From positions 1-31,132 of the forward strand of contig CAJTVY010000043.1 of assembly GCA_910579925.1 (NCBI GenBank): a stretch of DNA of 31,132 nt. The letters run 5' to 3'. The notes under the pieces are model-generated. The model worked only from the letters and a program-made list of their open reading frames with translations, searched no databases and had not been told where the DNA came from. The stretch is from an uncultured Dorea sp. GTDB lineage: Bacteria > Bacillota > Clostridia > Lachnospirales > Lachnospiraceae. A program made the position numbers and the translations under genes. This document shows, piece by piece, positions 24,791 through 31,056 of the stretch (position 1 is the first letter of the stretch; the number at the start of each line of letters is the position of its first letter).

Positions 24791-24820
24791 TCTGTCTGCG
24801 ATTGGAGAATCGCAGACAGA
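24791..24820 (+). terminator. Intrinsic terminator of the GyrI-DUF3795 gene
   Basis: TCTGTCTGCGATT (24791-24803) and its perfect complement (24808-24820) form a 13-bp stem with loop GGAG, followed by the T-rich TCTCAATTTCTTC. Confidence 0.82.
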
Positions 24821-24858
24821 TCTCAATTTCTTCTTTAAATTATTAAGTCCTTTTAAGA

Positions 24859-25023
24859 TTACATTTTTACTTGATTATAAATGCCATTTTTCTTAATTGA
24901 ACCGCCTCCATAAACTAACATGATATTCGTTCCGTATTTTGACAATTCCTCATTTAAATACTGCAAAGACTCTTTACCAAAATATAATTTTGTCGGATTT
25001 GAAAATTCAATATTTCCTAACAT
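24859..25023 (-). pseudogene. Iron-containing alcohol dehydrogenase, N-terminal stub
   Basis: A good AGGAGG site precedes ATG at 25023, and the frame reads M-L-G-N-I-E-F-S-N-P-T-K-L-Y-F-G-K, then N-I-M-L-V-Y-G-G-G-S-I-K-K-N-G-I-Y, before stopping at TAA after 54 residues. This is the opening of an NADH-dependent iron alcohol (butanol) dehydrogenase, including the first nucleotide-binding glycines; the family is about 390 residues long, so over 300 residues with all metal ligands are missing. The truncation point is near 24870, close to where AT-rich sequence begins behind the terminator of the previous gene. It follows the cyclophilin-like remnant on the same strand with normal operon spacing, so both once formed one unit. 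It cannot be functional. Confidence 0.72.
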
Positions 25024-25050
25024 TATCCTACCTCCTGATTTCTGCTTTTA

Positions 25051-25206
25051 CTATTCTAAGGAAAATACCACAGAAGGATTTCCATTCCCCAATATTTCCT
25101 GCAATTCCTTCTGGCTCATTCCTTCTATCTTTCCAAGCCTTGTATAACTCCAGGAATTCGTACCATAAAAGATTGTTACTGAATTCCCCTGATACAGCAT
25201 AACATC
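25051..25206 (-). pseudogene. Cyclophilin-like fold protein, C-terminal remnant
   Basis: In one minus-strand frame the sequence reads D-V-M-L-Y-Q-G-N-S-V-T-I-F-Y-G, then N-S-W-S-Y-T-R-L-G-K-I-E-G, and ends V-V-F-S-L-E before TAG at 25051-25053. This matches the C-terminal part of bacterial cyclophilin-like (PF18050-type) small proteins as I remember them. Only about 51 residues remain of roughly 110-180. The 49-codon frame from ATG at 25200 is the end of an older gene, not a new one: the homology continues two residues upstream (D-V) and then stops abruptly at the LysR junction near 25206. Confidence 0.6.
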
Positions 25207-25870
25207 TCGAATTAGTAAGAAAGACAGAAAACGAAATCACTTTATCTAATGACTATCTTACTGGAATATTACGCTTGGCGCAGGCGAAACTGACGGTGTC
25301 CGCTTTCTCACATCTGCCGCACGAGCATTGCAGGAAGAATTTCCTGATATCCATTTCCACATTATAAGTGGAGACGGCGCCAGTGTCCTCGAAAATCTTG
25401 ATCGCGGACTGATTGATTTTGGGTTAGTATTTGGTGAAGTAGATACCAGCAAATACCATAAATTAAAAGTTCCATATAAAGATACCTGGGGCATACTCAT
25501 GCGTACTGATGCAGAATTGGCTCAAAAAGAGGTTATTACAGCAGAAGATTTGTGGGATAAGCCTCTCATTCTTTCTCGTCAGCGATCCAGCAAATCCTCC
25601 CTAATAAAATGGCTGGGTAAAAATCCTGAAGAACTGAATATTGTAGGAACCTATAATCTCCTGTTCAATGGTTCTCTCATGGTAAAGGACAGAATGGGAT
25701 ATGCATTGTGCTTTGATAAAATCATCAATATTACAGATAATAGTAATTTATGTTTTCGCCCTTTGATGCCAGAACTTACGGAAGAAATGCATATTATTTG
25801 GAAAAAATATCAAGTATTTCCTAAAGCTGCCGAAAAATTCTTGCTGAGAATGCAGGAGTTTGCAGAATAG
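25206..25870 (+). pseudogene. LysR-family regulator, 5'-truncated and frameshifted
   Basis: From about 25206 the plus strand reads L-E-L-V-R-K-T-E-N-E-I-T-L-S-N-D-Y-L-T-G in one frame, the linker before a LysR sensor domain. At 25263-25270 (GGAATATT) one base is missing, and the reading continues in another frame as N-I-T-L-G-A-G-E-T-D-G-V-R-F-L, then through D-F-G-L-V-F-G-E-V-D-T-S-K-Y to A-E-K-F-L-L-R-M-Q. This is a full LysR substrate-binding domain of about 200 residues. The N-terminal winged-helix DNA-binding domain of about 85 residues is absent. The TTG at 25328 is not a credible start. It must be inactive as a regulator, and it abuts the head of the cyclophilin-like remnant. Confidence 0.75.
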
Positions 25871-26019
25871 ACAAATATTTTCAAAATCCGCAGGTCAGTT
25901 CATAACCGCCTCTCTTTTTTGTGCAAGGATAGAGAGGAAAAATCCAAGAATAAACCTTATAATAGTATAGACGAATTTATATTCATAAAGCACAATATGT
26001 GCGGATAAGGAGGTATCTC

Positions 26020-26385
26020 ATGGAATGGGTGCACAGATTAAACCAAAGCATGAGTTATATTGAGGAACATTTGACAGGTGAAATTGACTATGAACAGCTT
26101 GGGCGGATTGCCTGCTGCTCCACCTATCACTATCAGAGGATGTTTACTTATATGGCGGGTATCACTCTGGCAGAGTATATCCGAAGAAGAAAAATGTCTT
26201 TAGCGGCGATAGACTTACAGGGTGGAGACGAACGGATCATTGATATTGCAGAGAAGTACGGCTACCGCTCTCCGACTGCGTTTAACAGGGCGTTCCAGTC
26301 TTTTCACGGGACAGCCCCTTCGTCCGTGAAAGACGAGGGCGTATCCGTGAAATCTTTTTCCCCATTGTATTTAATATTGCTGTAA
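26020..26385 (+). CDS. AraC-family regulator, DNA-binding half (5' part of a frameshifted gene)
   Basis: ATG at 26020 follows AGGAGG with 6-base spacing; a TATAAT lies at 25958-25963. The 121-residue product has both AraC helix-turn-helix motifs: Y-E-Q-L-G-R-I-A-C-C-S-T-Y-H-Y-Q-R-M-F near 27-45, and I-I-D-I-A-E-K-Y-G-Y-R-S with F-N-R-A-F-Q near 77-100. It ends soon after S-F-S-P-L-Y with an out-of-frame tail L-I-L-L. Full-length relatives continue into a GyrI-like ligand domain, which here follows immediately in another frame at 26370. The shift equals loss of one T around 26370-26372. Either the gene is broken, or it now makes a free DNA-binding half without its sensor. Confidence 0.75.
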   Translation: MEWVHRLNQSMSYIEEHLTGEIDYEQLGRIACCSTYHYQRMFTYMAGITLAEYIRRRKMSLAAIDLQGGDERIIDIAEKYGYRSPTAFNRAFQSFHGTAPSSVKDEGVSVKSFSPLYLILL

Positions 26386-26399
26386 ATGGAGCCAAAGAA

Positions 26400-26870
26400 A
26401 TGAATTATAGAATTGAGACAAAAGAGGCGTTTTGCATCACTGGCATTTCTGCACCCCTTGATAAAGAAATCGAACATAATTTTATGGTTGTGCCTAAGAT
26501 GTGGCAGGAGGCGTCTGTGAACGGAACAATACAGAAACTGGCAGGAATGATGGATACGCCGCTAACAGGACTTTTGGGCGTGAGCGCCTGCAATGACGAG
26601 GAACACTGGAAATATTTTATTGCTGTTTCCAGTACAAAAACAAGTGACGAGTTTGAAGAATATACCGTGCCTGCGTCTACTTGGGCAGTCTTTTCTGGAA
26701 CGGGTACAAATCAGTCAATACAGGAATTGGAGCAGAGGATTATAGCAGAGTGGCTTCCGACTTCTGGATATGAATACGCCAATGCTCCCGATATTGAGGT
26801 TTACTTAAATCCAGATCCACAGAACGCACAATATGAGGTATGGATACCCGTATCAAAGAAAAAGAAATAA
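26400..26870 (+). CDS. GyrI-like effector-binding half of the frameshifted AraC gene
   Basis: This frame joins the preceding AraC half: codons from 26370 read F-N-I-A-V-N-G-A-K-E before the M-N-Y-R-I-E-T-K of the ORF. The 156 residues form one GyrI-type domain, with I-T-G-I-S-A-P, then M-W-Q-E-A, L-L-G-V-S-A-C, P-A-S-T-W-A-V-F and a closing Y-E-V-W-I-P-V. It binds small ligands in the parent family. A weak GGAG nine bases before ATG 26400 could allow separate translation, so it may survive as an independent ligand-binding protein. I treat both halves as one split gene of about 280 codons. Confidence 0.72.
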   Translation: MNYRIETKEAFCITGISAPLDKEIEHNFMVVPKMWQEASVNGTIQKLAGMMDTPLTGLLGVSACNDEEHWKYFIAVSSTKTSDEFEEYTVPASTWAVFSGTGTNQSIQELEQRIIAEWLPTSGYEYANAPDIEVYLNPDPQNAQYEVWIPVSKKKK

Positions 26871-26881
26871 CGGAGGGACTT

Positions 26882-27355
26882 ATGGACGAAAAATTTAAGA
26901 TGTTTATGGAAACCGTTGATGAGCGTTTCCATCGCTTTGTAAACCAAATCAACCAGTATCTGACTGAAAACGGCTGTAAGTGCGACATAAAACTGCAAAA
27001 AAGCGGCTATGTTGTGTCCTATGTGTTAAACAGCAGCAAAAGGACTTTGGCAACATTTGTGTCCCGAAAAACCGGGATGAAGCTCCGCATTTATCCCGAG
27101 CATATACAGGAATACCAGAGTTTTCTTGACACACTGCCCGAAAAGCTAAAAAAGGAAATCAAGAAAGCATCCGTCTGCAAACGGCTTGTCAATCCTGACG
27201 ACTGTAATCCCAAATGTGTCATGGGTTTTACCTTTATGTTGGATGGCGAGCAGTATCAGAAATGCCGTTACATGGCGTTTCAGCCTACATTAAGCGAGGA
27301 AAATAATTCATATATAAGGCAGTTTTTAGAGAAAGAATTAGAAACTATTGAATAA
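26882..27355 (+). CDS. Cysteine-containing protein of unknown function
   Basis: The ATG at 26882 follows GGAGGGACTT directly; an in-frame upstream ATG lies within the end of the GyrI half and has no site. The 157 residues are soluble. The N-terminus is helical (M-F-M-E-T-V-D-E-R-F), the middle has beta-like segments (Y-V-V-S-Y-V-L, F-V-S-R-K-T-G-M-K-L-R-I-Y), and the C-terminal half has a cysteine group: V-C-K-R-L, D-D-C-N-P-K-C and Q-K-C-R-Y, besides C-K-C near residue 33. The spacing suggests metal or redox binding. I have a vague impression of such proteins after AraC-GyrI genes, but cannot name a family. It is in the same direction, 11 bases after the GyrI half, so it was cotranscribed with the regulator. 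Confidence 0.65.
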   Translation: MDEKFKMFMETVDERFHRFVNQINQYLTENGCKCDIKLQKSGYVVSYVLNSSKRTLATFVSRKTGMKLRIYPEHIQEYQSFLDTLPEKLKKEIKKASVCKRLVNPDDCNPKCVMGFTFMLDGEQYQKCRYMAFQPTLSEENNSYIRQFLEKELETIE

Positions 27356-27358
27356 CAG

Positions 27359-27434
27359 TTCAGCCTTCCGGATTCCTGGCCGCTCCAATTCTTTGACTGC
27401 TAACCGAGCGGCAAGTGCGCAGTTGCAGGCTGAA
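27359..27434. repeat. Nested inverted repeats behind the Cys-rich gene
   Basis: TTCAGCCT (27359-27366) pairs with AGGCTGAA (27427-27434), and inside it GCCGCTC (27379-27385) pairs with GAGCGGC (27406-27412). A two-level stem of 8 and 7 bp results. No T-tract follows, so it is not a plain terminator. The 250 bases between the Cys-rich gene and the GNAT gene hold this, the hairpins at 27537-27575, and nothing coding that I can see. Confidence 0.4.
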
Positions 27435-27536
27435 ACAGTTACATCATAAACCAAAGTATCTAAATAACTCTTGACGAACGGTGTCAGGAAATGTATGTCA
27501 GGTAACATACCATAGTAAATAGCTATACATAGATGT

Positions 27537-27575
27537 CGGGGTCAAAAGGTATTTCGACCCCGATGATACCTTTTT
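27537..27575. terminator. Two overlapping alternative hairpins ending in a T-tract
   Basis: CGGGGTC (27537-27543) pairs with GACCCCG (27556-27562). Alternatively AAAAGGTAT (27544-27552) pairs with ATACCTTTT (27566-27574). The two stems exclude each other. The second ends in five T and is symmetrical enough to stop both directions, including the GNAT gene ending at 27606. A switch is conceivable but no leader gene follows on the plus strand. Confidence 0.5.
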
Positions 27576-27605
27576 GTCTTATAATGAGTGCAGATTATAT
27601 ATCTT

Positions 27606-28022
27606 CTACAAAACTTTTCTAAAAAACAGTTCCATAGGCTGATCAAACGGAGTATGATGAAATACCAATCCACCGCAGTCAATATACCCTAGTTTTCGAT
27701 ATAAATGTTGCGCTTTCTCATCAGCCTGCGTTGAAATCAAGACCATCTTATACCCCTGCTTTCTCATATCATTTTCCCAAAAAGCAAGCGCCTGTGAAGC
27801 AAATCTCTTATTTCTATATTCTTTTACAACAAATATAAAGTTCAAAAATGGAAGATTATCCCATAAAATACTATAATGCAGCATCCCTATGGGAACATCG
27901 TTTTCCCACATTACATAACCTGTTTTTGTAAAAACACGATGACAATACCCTATATCATTAACATGCTTATCAATACTCATTACAAAATCCTTGTCTTGTT
28001 TCTCCATAAATTTGACTATCAT
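27606..28022 (-). CDS. GNAT-family N-acetyltransferase
   Basis: The 138-residue protein has the GNAT fold in order: helix 1 with D-F-V-M-S-I-D, strand pairs with G-Y-V-M-W-E and P-I-G-M-L-H-Y, then F-I-F-V-V-K-E-Y-R-N-K-R-F-A-S-Q-A-L. The R-N-K-R-F-A loop (the R/QxxGxG/A position) binds acetyl-CoA, although its glycine is replaced. Next are M-V-L-I-S-T-Q-A-D and A-Q-H-L-Y-R-K-L-G-Y-I-D, the motif B region. The substrate is unknown. ATG at 28022 follows AGGAGAAACAGG. It is AT-rich, stands alone with its own promoter, and sits between decayed regulators and the DeoR pair. Confidence 0.82.
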   Translation of the reverse strand: MIVKFMEKQDKDFVMSIDKHVNDIGYCHRVFTKTGYVMWENDVPIGMLHYSILWDNLPFLNFIFVVKEYRNKRFASQALAFWENDMRKQGYKMVLISTQADEKAQHLYRKLGYIDCGGLVFHHTPFDQPMELFFRKVL

Positions 28023-28068
28023 CCTGTTTCTCCTGCCATTATTAACATAAATCTCTATCCTCTTTTAT

Positions 28069-28097
28069 ATACTAACACCATTTACTGGCCTTATCAA
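28069..28097 (-). promoter_or_regulatory. GNAT gene promoter
   Basis: On the minus strand TTGATA (28092-28097) and TAGTAT (28069-28074) are 17 bases apart, about 47 bases before the start codon. Confidence 0.6.
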
Positions 28098-28170
28098 TCT
28101 TCTTGCAAAAGATGATAAAAAACCTCATGCATTTGACAGCAATGGATTCTAATTTCTGTTAATATAAAAC

Positions 28171-28213
28171 TTGCATATTCAAGAATAAACAAGTATAATC
28201 AAATATAAACAAG
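28171..28213 (+). promoter_or_regulatory. Promoter of the DeoR-kinase operon with direct repeats
   Basis: TTGCAT (28171-28176) and TATAAT (28194-28199) are 17 bases apart, a strong sigma-A promoter. The 9-base unit ATAAACAAG occurs at 28185-28193, directly before the -10 box, and at 28205-28213, directly after it, 20 bases apart, or two helical turns. DeoR-family proteins often bind direct repeats at their own promoter, so autoregulation is likely. Confidence 0.65.
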
Positions 28214-28249
28214 CTAAAACGATTAAATACATGAAAACGAGGGATTATT

Positions 28250-29023
28250 ATGTTTATGGAAGAACGACAGAAGGATATTATTAGCAAAATAAACAAAACA
28301 GGACGAATCCTAGTATCAGAAATTCAGGAATGTTATCAAATTTCGGCGGACTGTGCCAGGCGGGACTTAAGGATATTAGAAAGCCGAGGATTGTTGCAGA
28401 GAACGCATGGCGGCGCCATTACAGTTAATCCAAAAGAAATTTATCCCGCTCCGACATATAATCCAATAGATATAAAAGAAATACAGACTGACTATCTGGC
28501 AGTTGCCCGAAAGGCAATCGAATATATTCAAAACAAGGATGTCGTTTATATTACCACATCTTTAGTCGGATATTATATGGCTGAAAATCTGCCGGAAAAA
28601 GTATCAATTACAGTATTGACAAATTCCATTACCATAGCAGAAGTATTGCGGAAAAAAATAAATATATCTGTAATATTATTGGGCGGTGAAATGTCTCATC
28701 GCGGTCACTGCCATGATTTTTATACGATTCAAATGGTAAAAAATATCCGCATGGATAAAGCCTTTTTTTCACACGCAGCATTATCTCTGGATTTTGGAGC
28801 CTCCATTCATGATCCCGCCAGTGTGGAATTTGGAAAAGCTGTTATGAAGAACAGCAGGCTGAACATTGGACTGTACCCATCTAAGAAAATCGGAAAAAAT
28901 TCTATCCATTCTGTATGTCAGGTAAAAGACTATGATTTACTGATTACGGATAGTAATGTATCTGATGATTTTCTGATACAGGTAAGAGAACTTGGGGTAG
29001 CTATAGAAAAAGTTAATATATAG
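28250..29023 (+). CDS. DeoR-family transcriptional regulator
   Basis: The 257-residue protein has an N-terminal winged helix-turn-helix at about 6-60: R-Q-K-D-I-I-S-K-I, V-S-E-I-Q-E, A-D-C-A-R-R-D-L-R-I-L-E-S-R-G and the wing R-T-H-G-G-A. A DeoRC sensor domain (about 75-240) follows, of the kind that binds sugar phosphates, with V-V-Y-I-T-T-S, T-V-L-T-N-S, I-L-L-G-G-E and F-F-S-H-A-A-L-S. The end L-L-I-T-D-S-N-V is typical of the fold. GAGGG lies six bases before the ATG at 28250; an alternative ATG is two codons later. It is intact, unlike its decayed neighbours, and forms a two-gene unit with the kinase 12 bases behind. The effector is unknown. Confidence 0.87.
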   Translation: MFMEERQKDIISKINKTGRILVSEIQECYQISADCARRDLRILESRGLLQRTHGGAITVNPKEIYPAPTYNPIDIKEIQTDYLAVARKAIEYIQNKDVVYITTSLVGYYMAENLPEKVSITVLTNSITIAEVLRKKINISVILLGGEMSHRGHCHDFYTIQMVKNIRMDKAFFSHAALSLDFGASIHDPASVEFGKAVMKNSRLNIGLYPSKKIGKNSIHSVCQVKDYDLLITDSNVSDDFLIQVRELGVAIEKVNI

Positions 29024-29035
29024 GGAGTATGAAAA

Positions 29036-29647
29036 ATGTATTGTATATTAATCACAGGTATTCCGGCGGCAGGAAAAAGTACTATGGCAGAAGTTATGTC
29101 AGAAAGGTTGAAACTGCCTGTTATTTCAAAGGATACCATAAAAGAATTGCTGTTTGACAATGTTGGTTTTCAGTCAAGGGCAGAAAAAGTAAAGCTTGGA
29201 ATTGCCAGTATGGAAATCATGTATTATGTCGCAGGACAGCTTATGAAAGCAGGGCGCCCTTTTATCTTGGAAAATAATTTTGAATATTCGTCAGAACATG
29301 GAATTAAAAATCTTTTAGCAAAATATCAATATTCAGCATTGACCATTACATTAACAGGTGATTACAAGGTGATCTACCAGCGTTTTCTCGAACGGGAACG
29401 CTGTTCTGACAGACACAGAGGGCATGTTGTGAATGACTGTTATCCTGAAAAGAAAGAGAATAATCTGAAAACGCCAAAAACGATTTCTTATGAAAACTTT
29501 GTTTGTGGAATAGAACAAAGGGGATTTGATGCCTTTTGTGTTGATGGCAGCCAGATTAAAGTTGATACTACAGATTTTTCAAAAATGAAATTGGAAGAGT
29601 TATTTTTACAAATTGTGGCATGGAAGGAGAAAATCTCACATGATTGA
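29036..29647 (+). CDS. P-loop (AAA/zeta-like) ATPase or kinase
   Basis: The 203-residue protein opens with M-Y-C-I-L-I-T-G-I-P-A-A-G-K-S-T, a Walker A (8-16) behind a beta strand. It continues with V-I-S-K-D-T-I-K-E, the D-T/D-x-I segment of small-molecule kinases, then F-I-L-E-N-N-F as probable Walker B equivalent. R-F-L-E-R-E-R-C-S-D-R-H-R-G-H is an Arg-rich lid. The pattern fits the shikimate-kinase/zeta-toxin/AAA_33 group that phosphorylates small metabolites. Lack of a partner antitoxin argues against a toxin. It lies 12 bases after the DeoR gene and probably phosphorylates a metabolite the regulator senses (inference). The following hydrolase-like gene is reduced to a stub. Confidence 0.75.
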   Translation: MYCILITGIPAAGKSTMAEVMSERLKLPVISKDTIKELLFDNVGFQSRAEKVKLGIASMEIMYYVAGQLMKAGRPFILENNFEYSSEHGIKNLLAKYQYSALTITLTGDYKVIYQRFLERERCSDRHRGHVVNDCYPEKKENNLKTPKTISYENFVCGIEQRGFDAFCVDGSQIKVDTTDFSKMKLEELFLQIVAWKEKISHD

Positions 29648-29669
29648 TATGCATGTGCATATGAAATAA
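29640..29669 (+). pseudogene. N-terminal stub resembling a PHP/TIM-barrel metal hydrolase
   Basis: ATG at 29640 overlaps the kinase stop region and follows AAGGAG. Only M-I-D-M-H-V-H-M-K is encoded before TAA. A start of the form M-I-D-x-H-V-H, with the metal-binding HxH, is characteristic of PHP (HisK/YcdX-like) and amidohydrolase proteins, so this looks like the first codons of a third operon gene cut off at an insertion or deletion junction near 29665. The evidence is short, and chance cannot be excluded. Confidence 0.4.
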
Positions 29670-29712
29670 GACGTTCATTCGACAACCGCACAGTTGGAAA
29701 TTTTTTAGATGC

Positions 29713-29746
29713 AAGTCTACGGAAAGTAGATTGCTTTCGTAGACTT
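29713..29746. terminator. Hairpin between the kinase and the GIY-YIG-like gene
   Basis: AAGTCTAC (29713-29720) pairs with GTAGACTT (29739-29746), and GAAAG (29722-29726) pairs with CTTTC (29734-29738), giving a 13-bp stem with a one-base bulge and a 7-base loop. Behind it is TATGCG, so no T-tract. It may end the kinase transcript or cap the leader of the next gene. Confidence 0.45.
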
Positions 29747-29778
29747 TATGCGTTAGAATGTAACCCGAGGTGAAAGAT

Positions 29779-30123
29779 ATGGATAGAAAAAGAAAACTCG
29801 AGCTTTTAGAAGCTTGGAAAAACCTTCGCCCGGAAATGGGTGTGATTTCCTTTCAATGCAGCGCAACGGACGAGATATTTTTGACAACTGCAACAGACAT
29901 TCCTACGAAATTTAATCGGATTCGCTTTCAGCTCTCTGCCGGGAACTGTCCTAATAAGAGATTGCAGGAACTATGGGAGCAATATGGCGAAGATGCCTTT
30001 GAACTTCAGGTTATAAAGCGCCTGGAATATGATGATCCAACGGAAAATCACCAGGAAGAACTAGAAACGCTCTGTGAATTGTGTCTGCTCGAAAATCCGA
30101 AAGCAAGGAGGGTTTGGAAATAA
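29779..30123 (+). CDS. GIY-YIG-like small protein
   Basis: The 114-residue protein reads K-L-E-L-L-E-A-W-K-N-L-R-P-E-M-G-V-I-S-F, then I-F-L-T-T-A-T-D-I-P-T-K-F-N-R-I-R-F-Q-L, N-K-R-L-Q-E-L-W-E-Q-Y-G-E-D-A-F-E-L and E-E-L-E-T-L-C-E-L-C. The order matches a GIY-YIG fold: first strand G-V-I, second motif where L-T-T stands in place of Y-I-G, then an Arg-helix, and the L-x-x-x-W-x-x-Y-G-x-x-x-F of the domain. The degenerate catalytic tyrosines suggest a non-nuclease relative. The M-D-R-K start at 29779 has GAGGTGAAAGAT upstream; an upstream frame start three codons earlier overlaps it. Function unknown. Confidence 0.6.
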   Translation: MDRKRKLELLEAWKNLRPEMGVISFQCSATDEIFLTTATDIPTKFNRIRFQLSAGNCPNKRLQELWEQYGEDAFELQVIKRLEYDDPTENHQEELETLCELCLLENPKARRVWK

Positions 30124-30186
30124 ACGAAAATCATTTTGTTGAATAAGATCAGACTTCCGTTTCTTTCCTGTGCGCCAAATGGATAC

Positions 30187-30333
30187 CTATATGACCTGTC
30201 CCAAGAATAGAACTCTGTTTTCGTTACCTACATATTTTTCATAATCCTGCGGCTGATTCTTTGTCCATATGATGTTGGGTATTATCAGCAGAATAAGATA
30301 AATCAGTCCCACATAAGAGAATCCCAAATGCAT
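30187..30333 (-). pseudogene. N-terminal fragment of a small membrane protein
   Basis: A good AGGAGG site precedes ATG at 30333; 48 residues follow to TAG. The frame reads M-H-L-G-F-S-Y-V-G-L-I-Y-L-I-L-L-I-I-P-N-I-I-W (one membrane helix), then T-K-N-Q-P-Q-D-Y-E-K-Y-V-G-N-E-N-R. It recalls, from memory only, the N-terminus of a conserved membrane protein of about 190 residues; if so, the rest is lost. TATAAT within CTGATT-atata-AATCAG at 30357-30373 is a possible promoter/operator for it. It may also be a genuine 48-residue membrane peptide. Confidence 0.45.
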
Positions 30334-30372
30334 ATCTGCCTCCTTATCTCCTGTTCTGCCTGATTATATAAA

Positions 30373-30588
30373 TCAGAGGTAATCAAATAGTTGATCTACT
30401 ACGCTATTCAACAGAAAATCAAATATTTCAAAACAGTCATAGTTGATCCAGTCCTTTCTTACTGATACTGTATATAATAAGGTGCTTATTGTGGCATATG
30501 CTTTTTCTTTTGATACTTTTAGCGTAAGATCAGCAAGTTCAATGGTTTCATAAAAAAACGATACACCGTCAAATTCAAATTTATCTAT
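30373..30588 (-). pseudogene. Start-less coding remnant of unknown family
   Basis: One minus-strand frame stays open for about 71 codons and reads like protein: D-K-F-E-F-D-G-V-S-F-F-Y-E-T-I, L-K-V-S-K-E-K-A-Y-A-T-I-S-T, and D-W-I-N-Y-D-C-F-E-I-F-D-F-L-L-N-S. There is no ATG, GTG or usable TTG at its head, and it ends D-Y-L-TGA. I do not recognise it. It seems to be an internal or start-less piece of a gene upstream of the membrane fragment, of the kind found on mobile elements. The plus strand of this stretch holds no comparable frame. Confidence 0.35.
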
Positions 30589-30634
30589 TCAATCCTCTAC
30601 AAACCCTGTATTTCCAAGACTTACCGCCTATTAA

Positions 30635-31045
30635 ATGTTCAAACCTTATGTATTTTCCCTTGTTTTTGCCCTTATGAGCCGAAACAAGGGAATTTTCAAA
30701 GGCAAAGAACGAAAAGCGTTGGAGGTAAAAATCAAAGAAACCGAAGTGGAGATTGCTGACAGACTGGATAAAATCCCTGATACGCTCAAAGAGGACGGTT
30801 ATCCCGATGTGCAGGTATTTATGCGTACTTTCCGAGAAATGGAAAGCGTTGTGGAACAGTACAACCGTGACCTTGCCGAGTGGGAATATCAAGCCAGCAG
30901 GAAACCGACAGCCGCCGTCAAAGAACAGCACAGACCGCCCGAAAAGCAGAGCGTGCTAAAACATCTGCGAGAGATACAGGAACGCAACAAGCAGAGACTA
31001 CCGCAAAGACAGCGTAAGAAATTCTTTGACAGAGATAGCCGATAG
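30635..31045 (+). pseudogene. MobA/MobL-type relaxase, C-terminal fragment
   Basis: From about 30683 the frame reads G-I-F-K-G-K-E-R-K-A-L-E-V-K-I, then D-R-L-D-K-I-P-D-T-L-K-E-D-G-Y-P-D-V-Q and E-Q-Y-N-R-D-L-A-E-W-E-Y-Q, ending with a basic tail K-Q-R-L-P-Q-R-Q-R-K-K. This is the coiled-coil/basic C-terminal region of plasmid- and transposon-borne MobA/MobL relaxases, as I remember them. The N-terminal nicking domain with its tyrosine and HUH-type histidines is gone, so it cannot start transfer. The ATG at 30635 belongs to foreign sequence joined to it (M-F-K-P-Y-V-F); the junction lies about 30640-30690. It marks the remains of a mobilisable element. Confidence 0.6.
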
Positions 31046-31056
31046 GCATTGAAAAA

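Noticed and set aside
24920..25240. Plus-strand frames at 24920-25202 and a minus-strand frame at 25028-25240
   Set aside because: They are out of frame with the recognisable cyclophilin-like and alcohol-dehydrogenase remnants that occupy the same bases on the minus strand.
26365..26380. Programmed -1 frameshift in the AraC-GyrI gene
   Set aside because: The site TAT TTA ATA does not form a standard slippery heptamer and no clear downstream pseudoknot was seen; a one-base loss is simpler.
29036..29647. Zeta-type toxin of a toxin-antitoxin pair
   Set aside because: The upstream partner is a full DeoR regulator, not a small epsilon-like antitoxin, and the protein is closer to small metabolite kinases.
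30581..30931. 116-codon minus-strand frame ending R-V-C-R-G-L-N-R
   Set aside because: Most of it is antisense to the relaxase fragment. The last 28 residues look slightly protein-like, but I could not tie them to a family.
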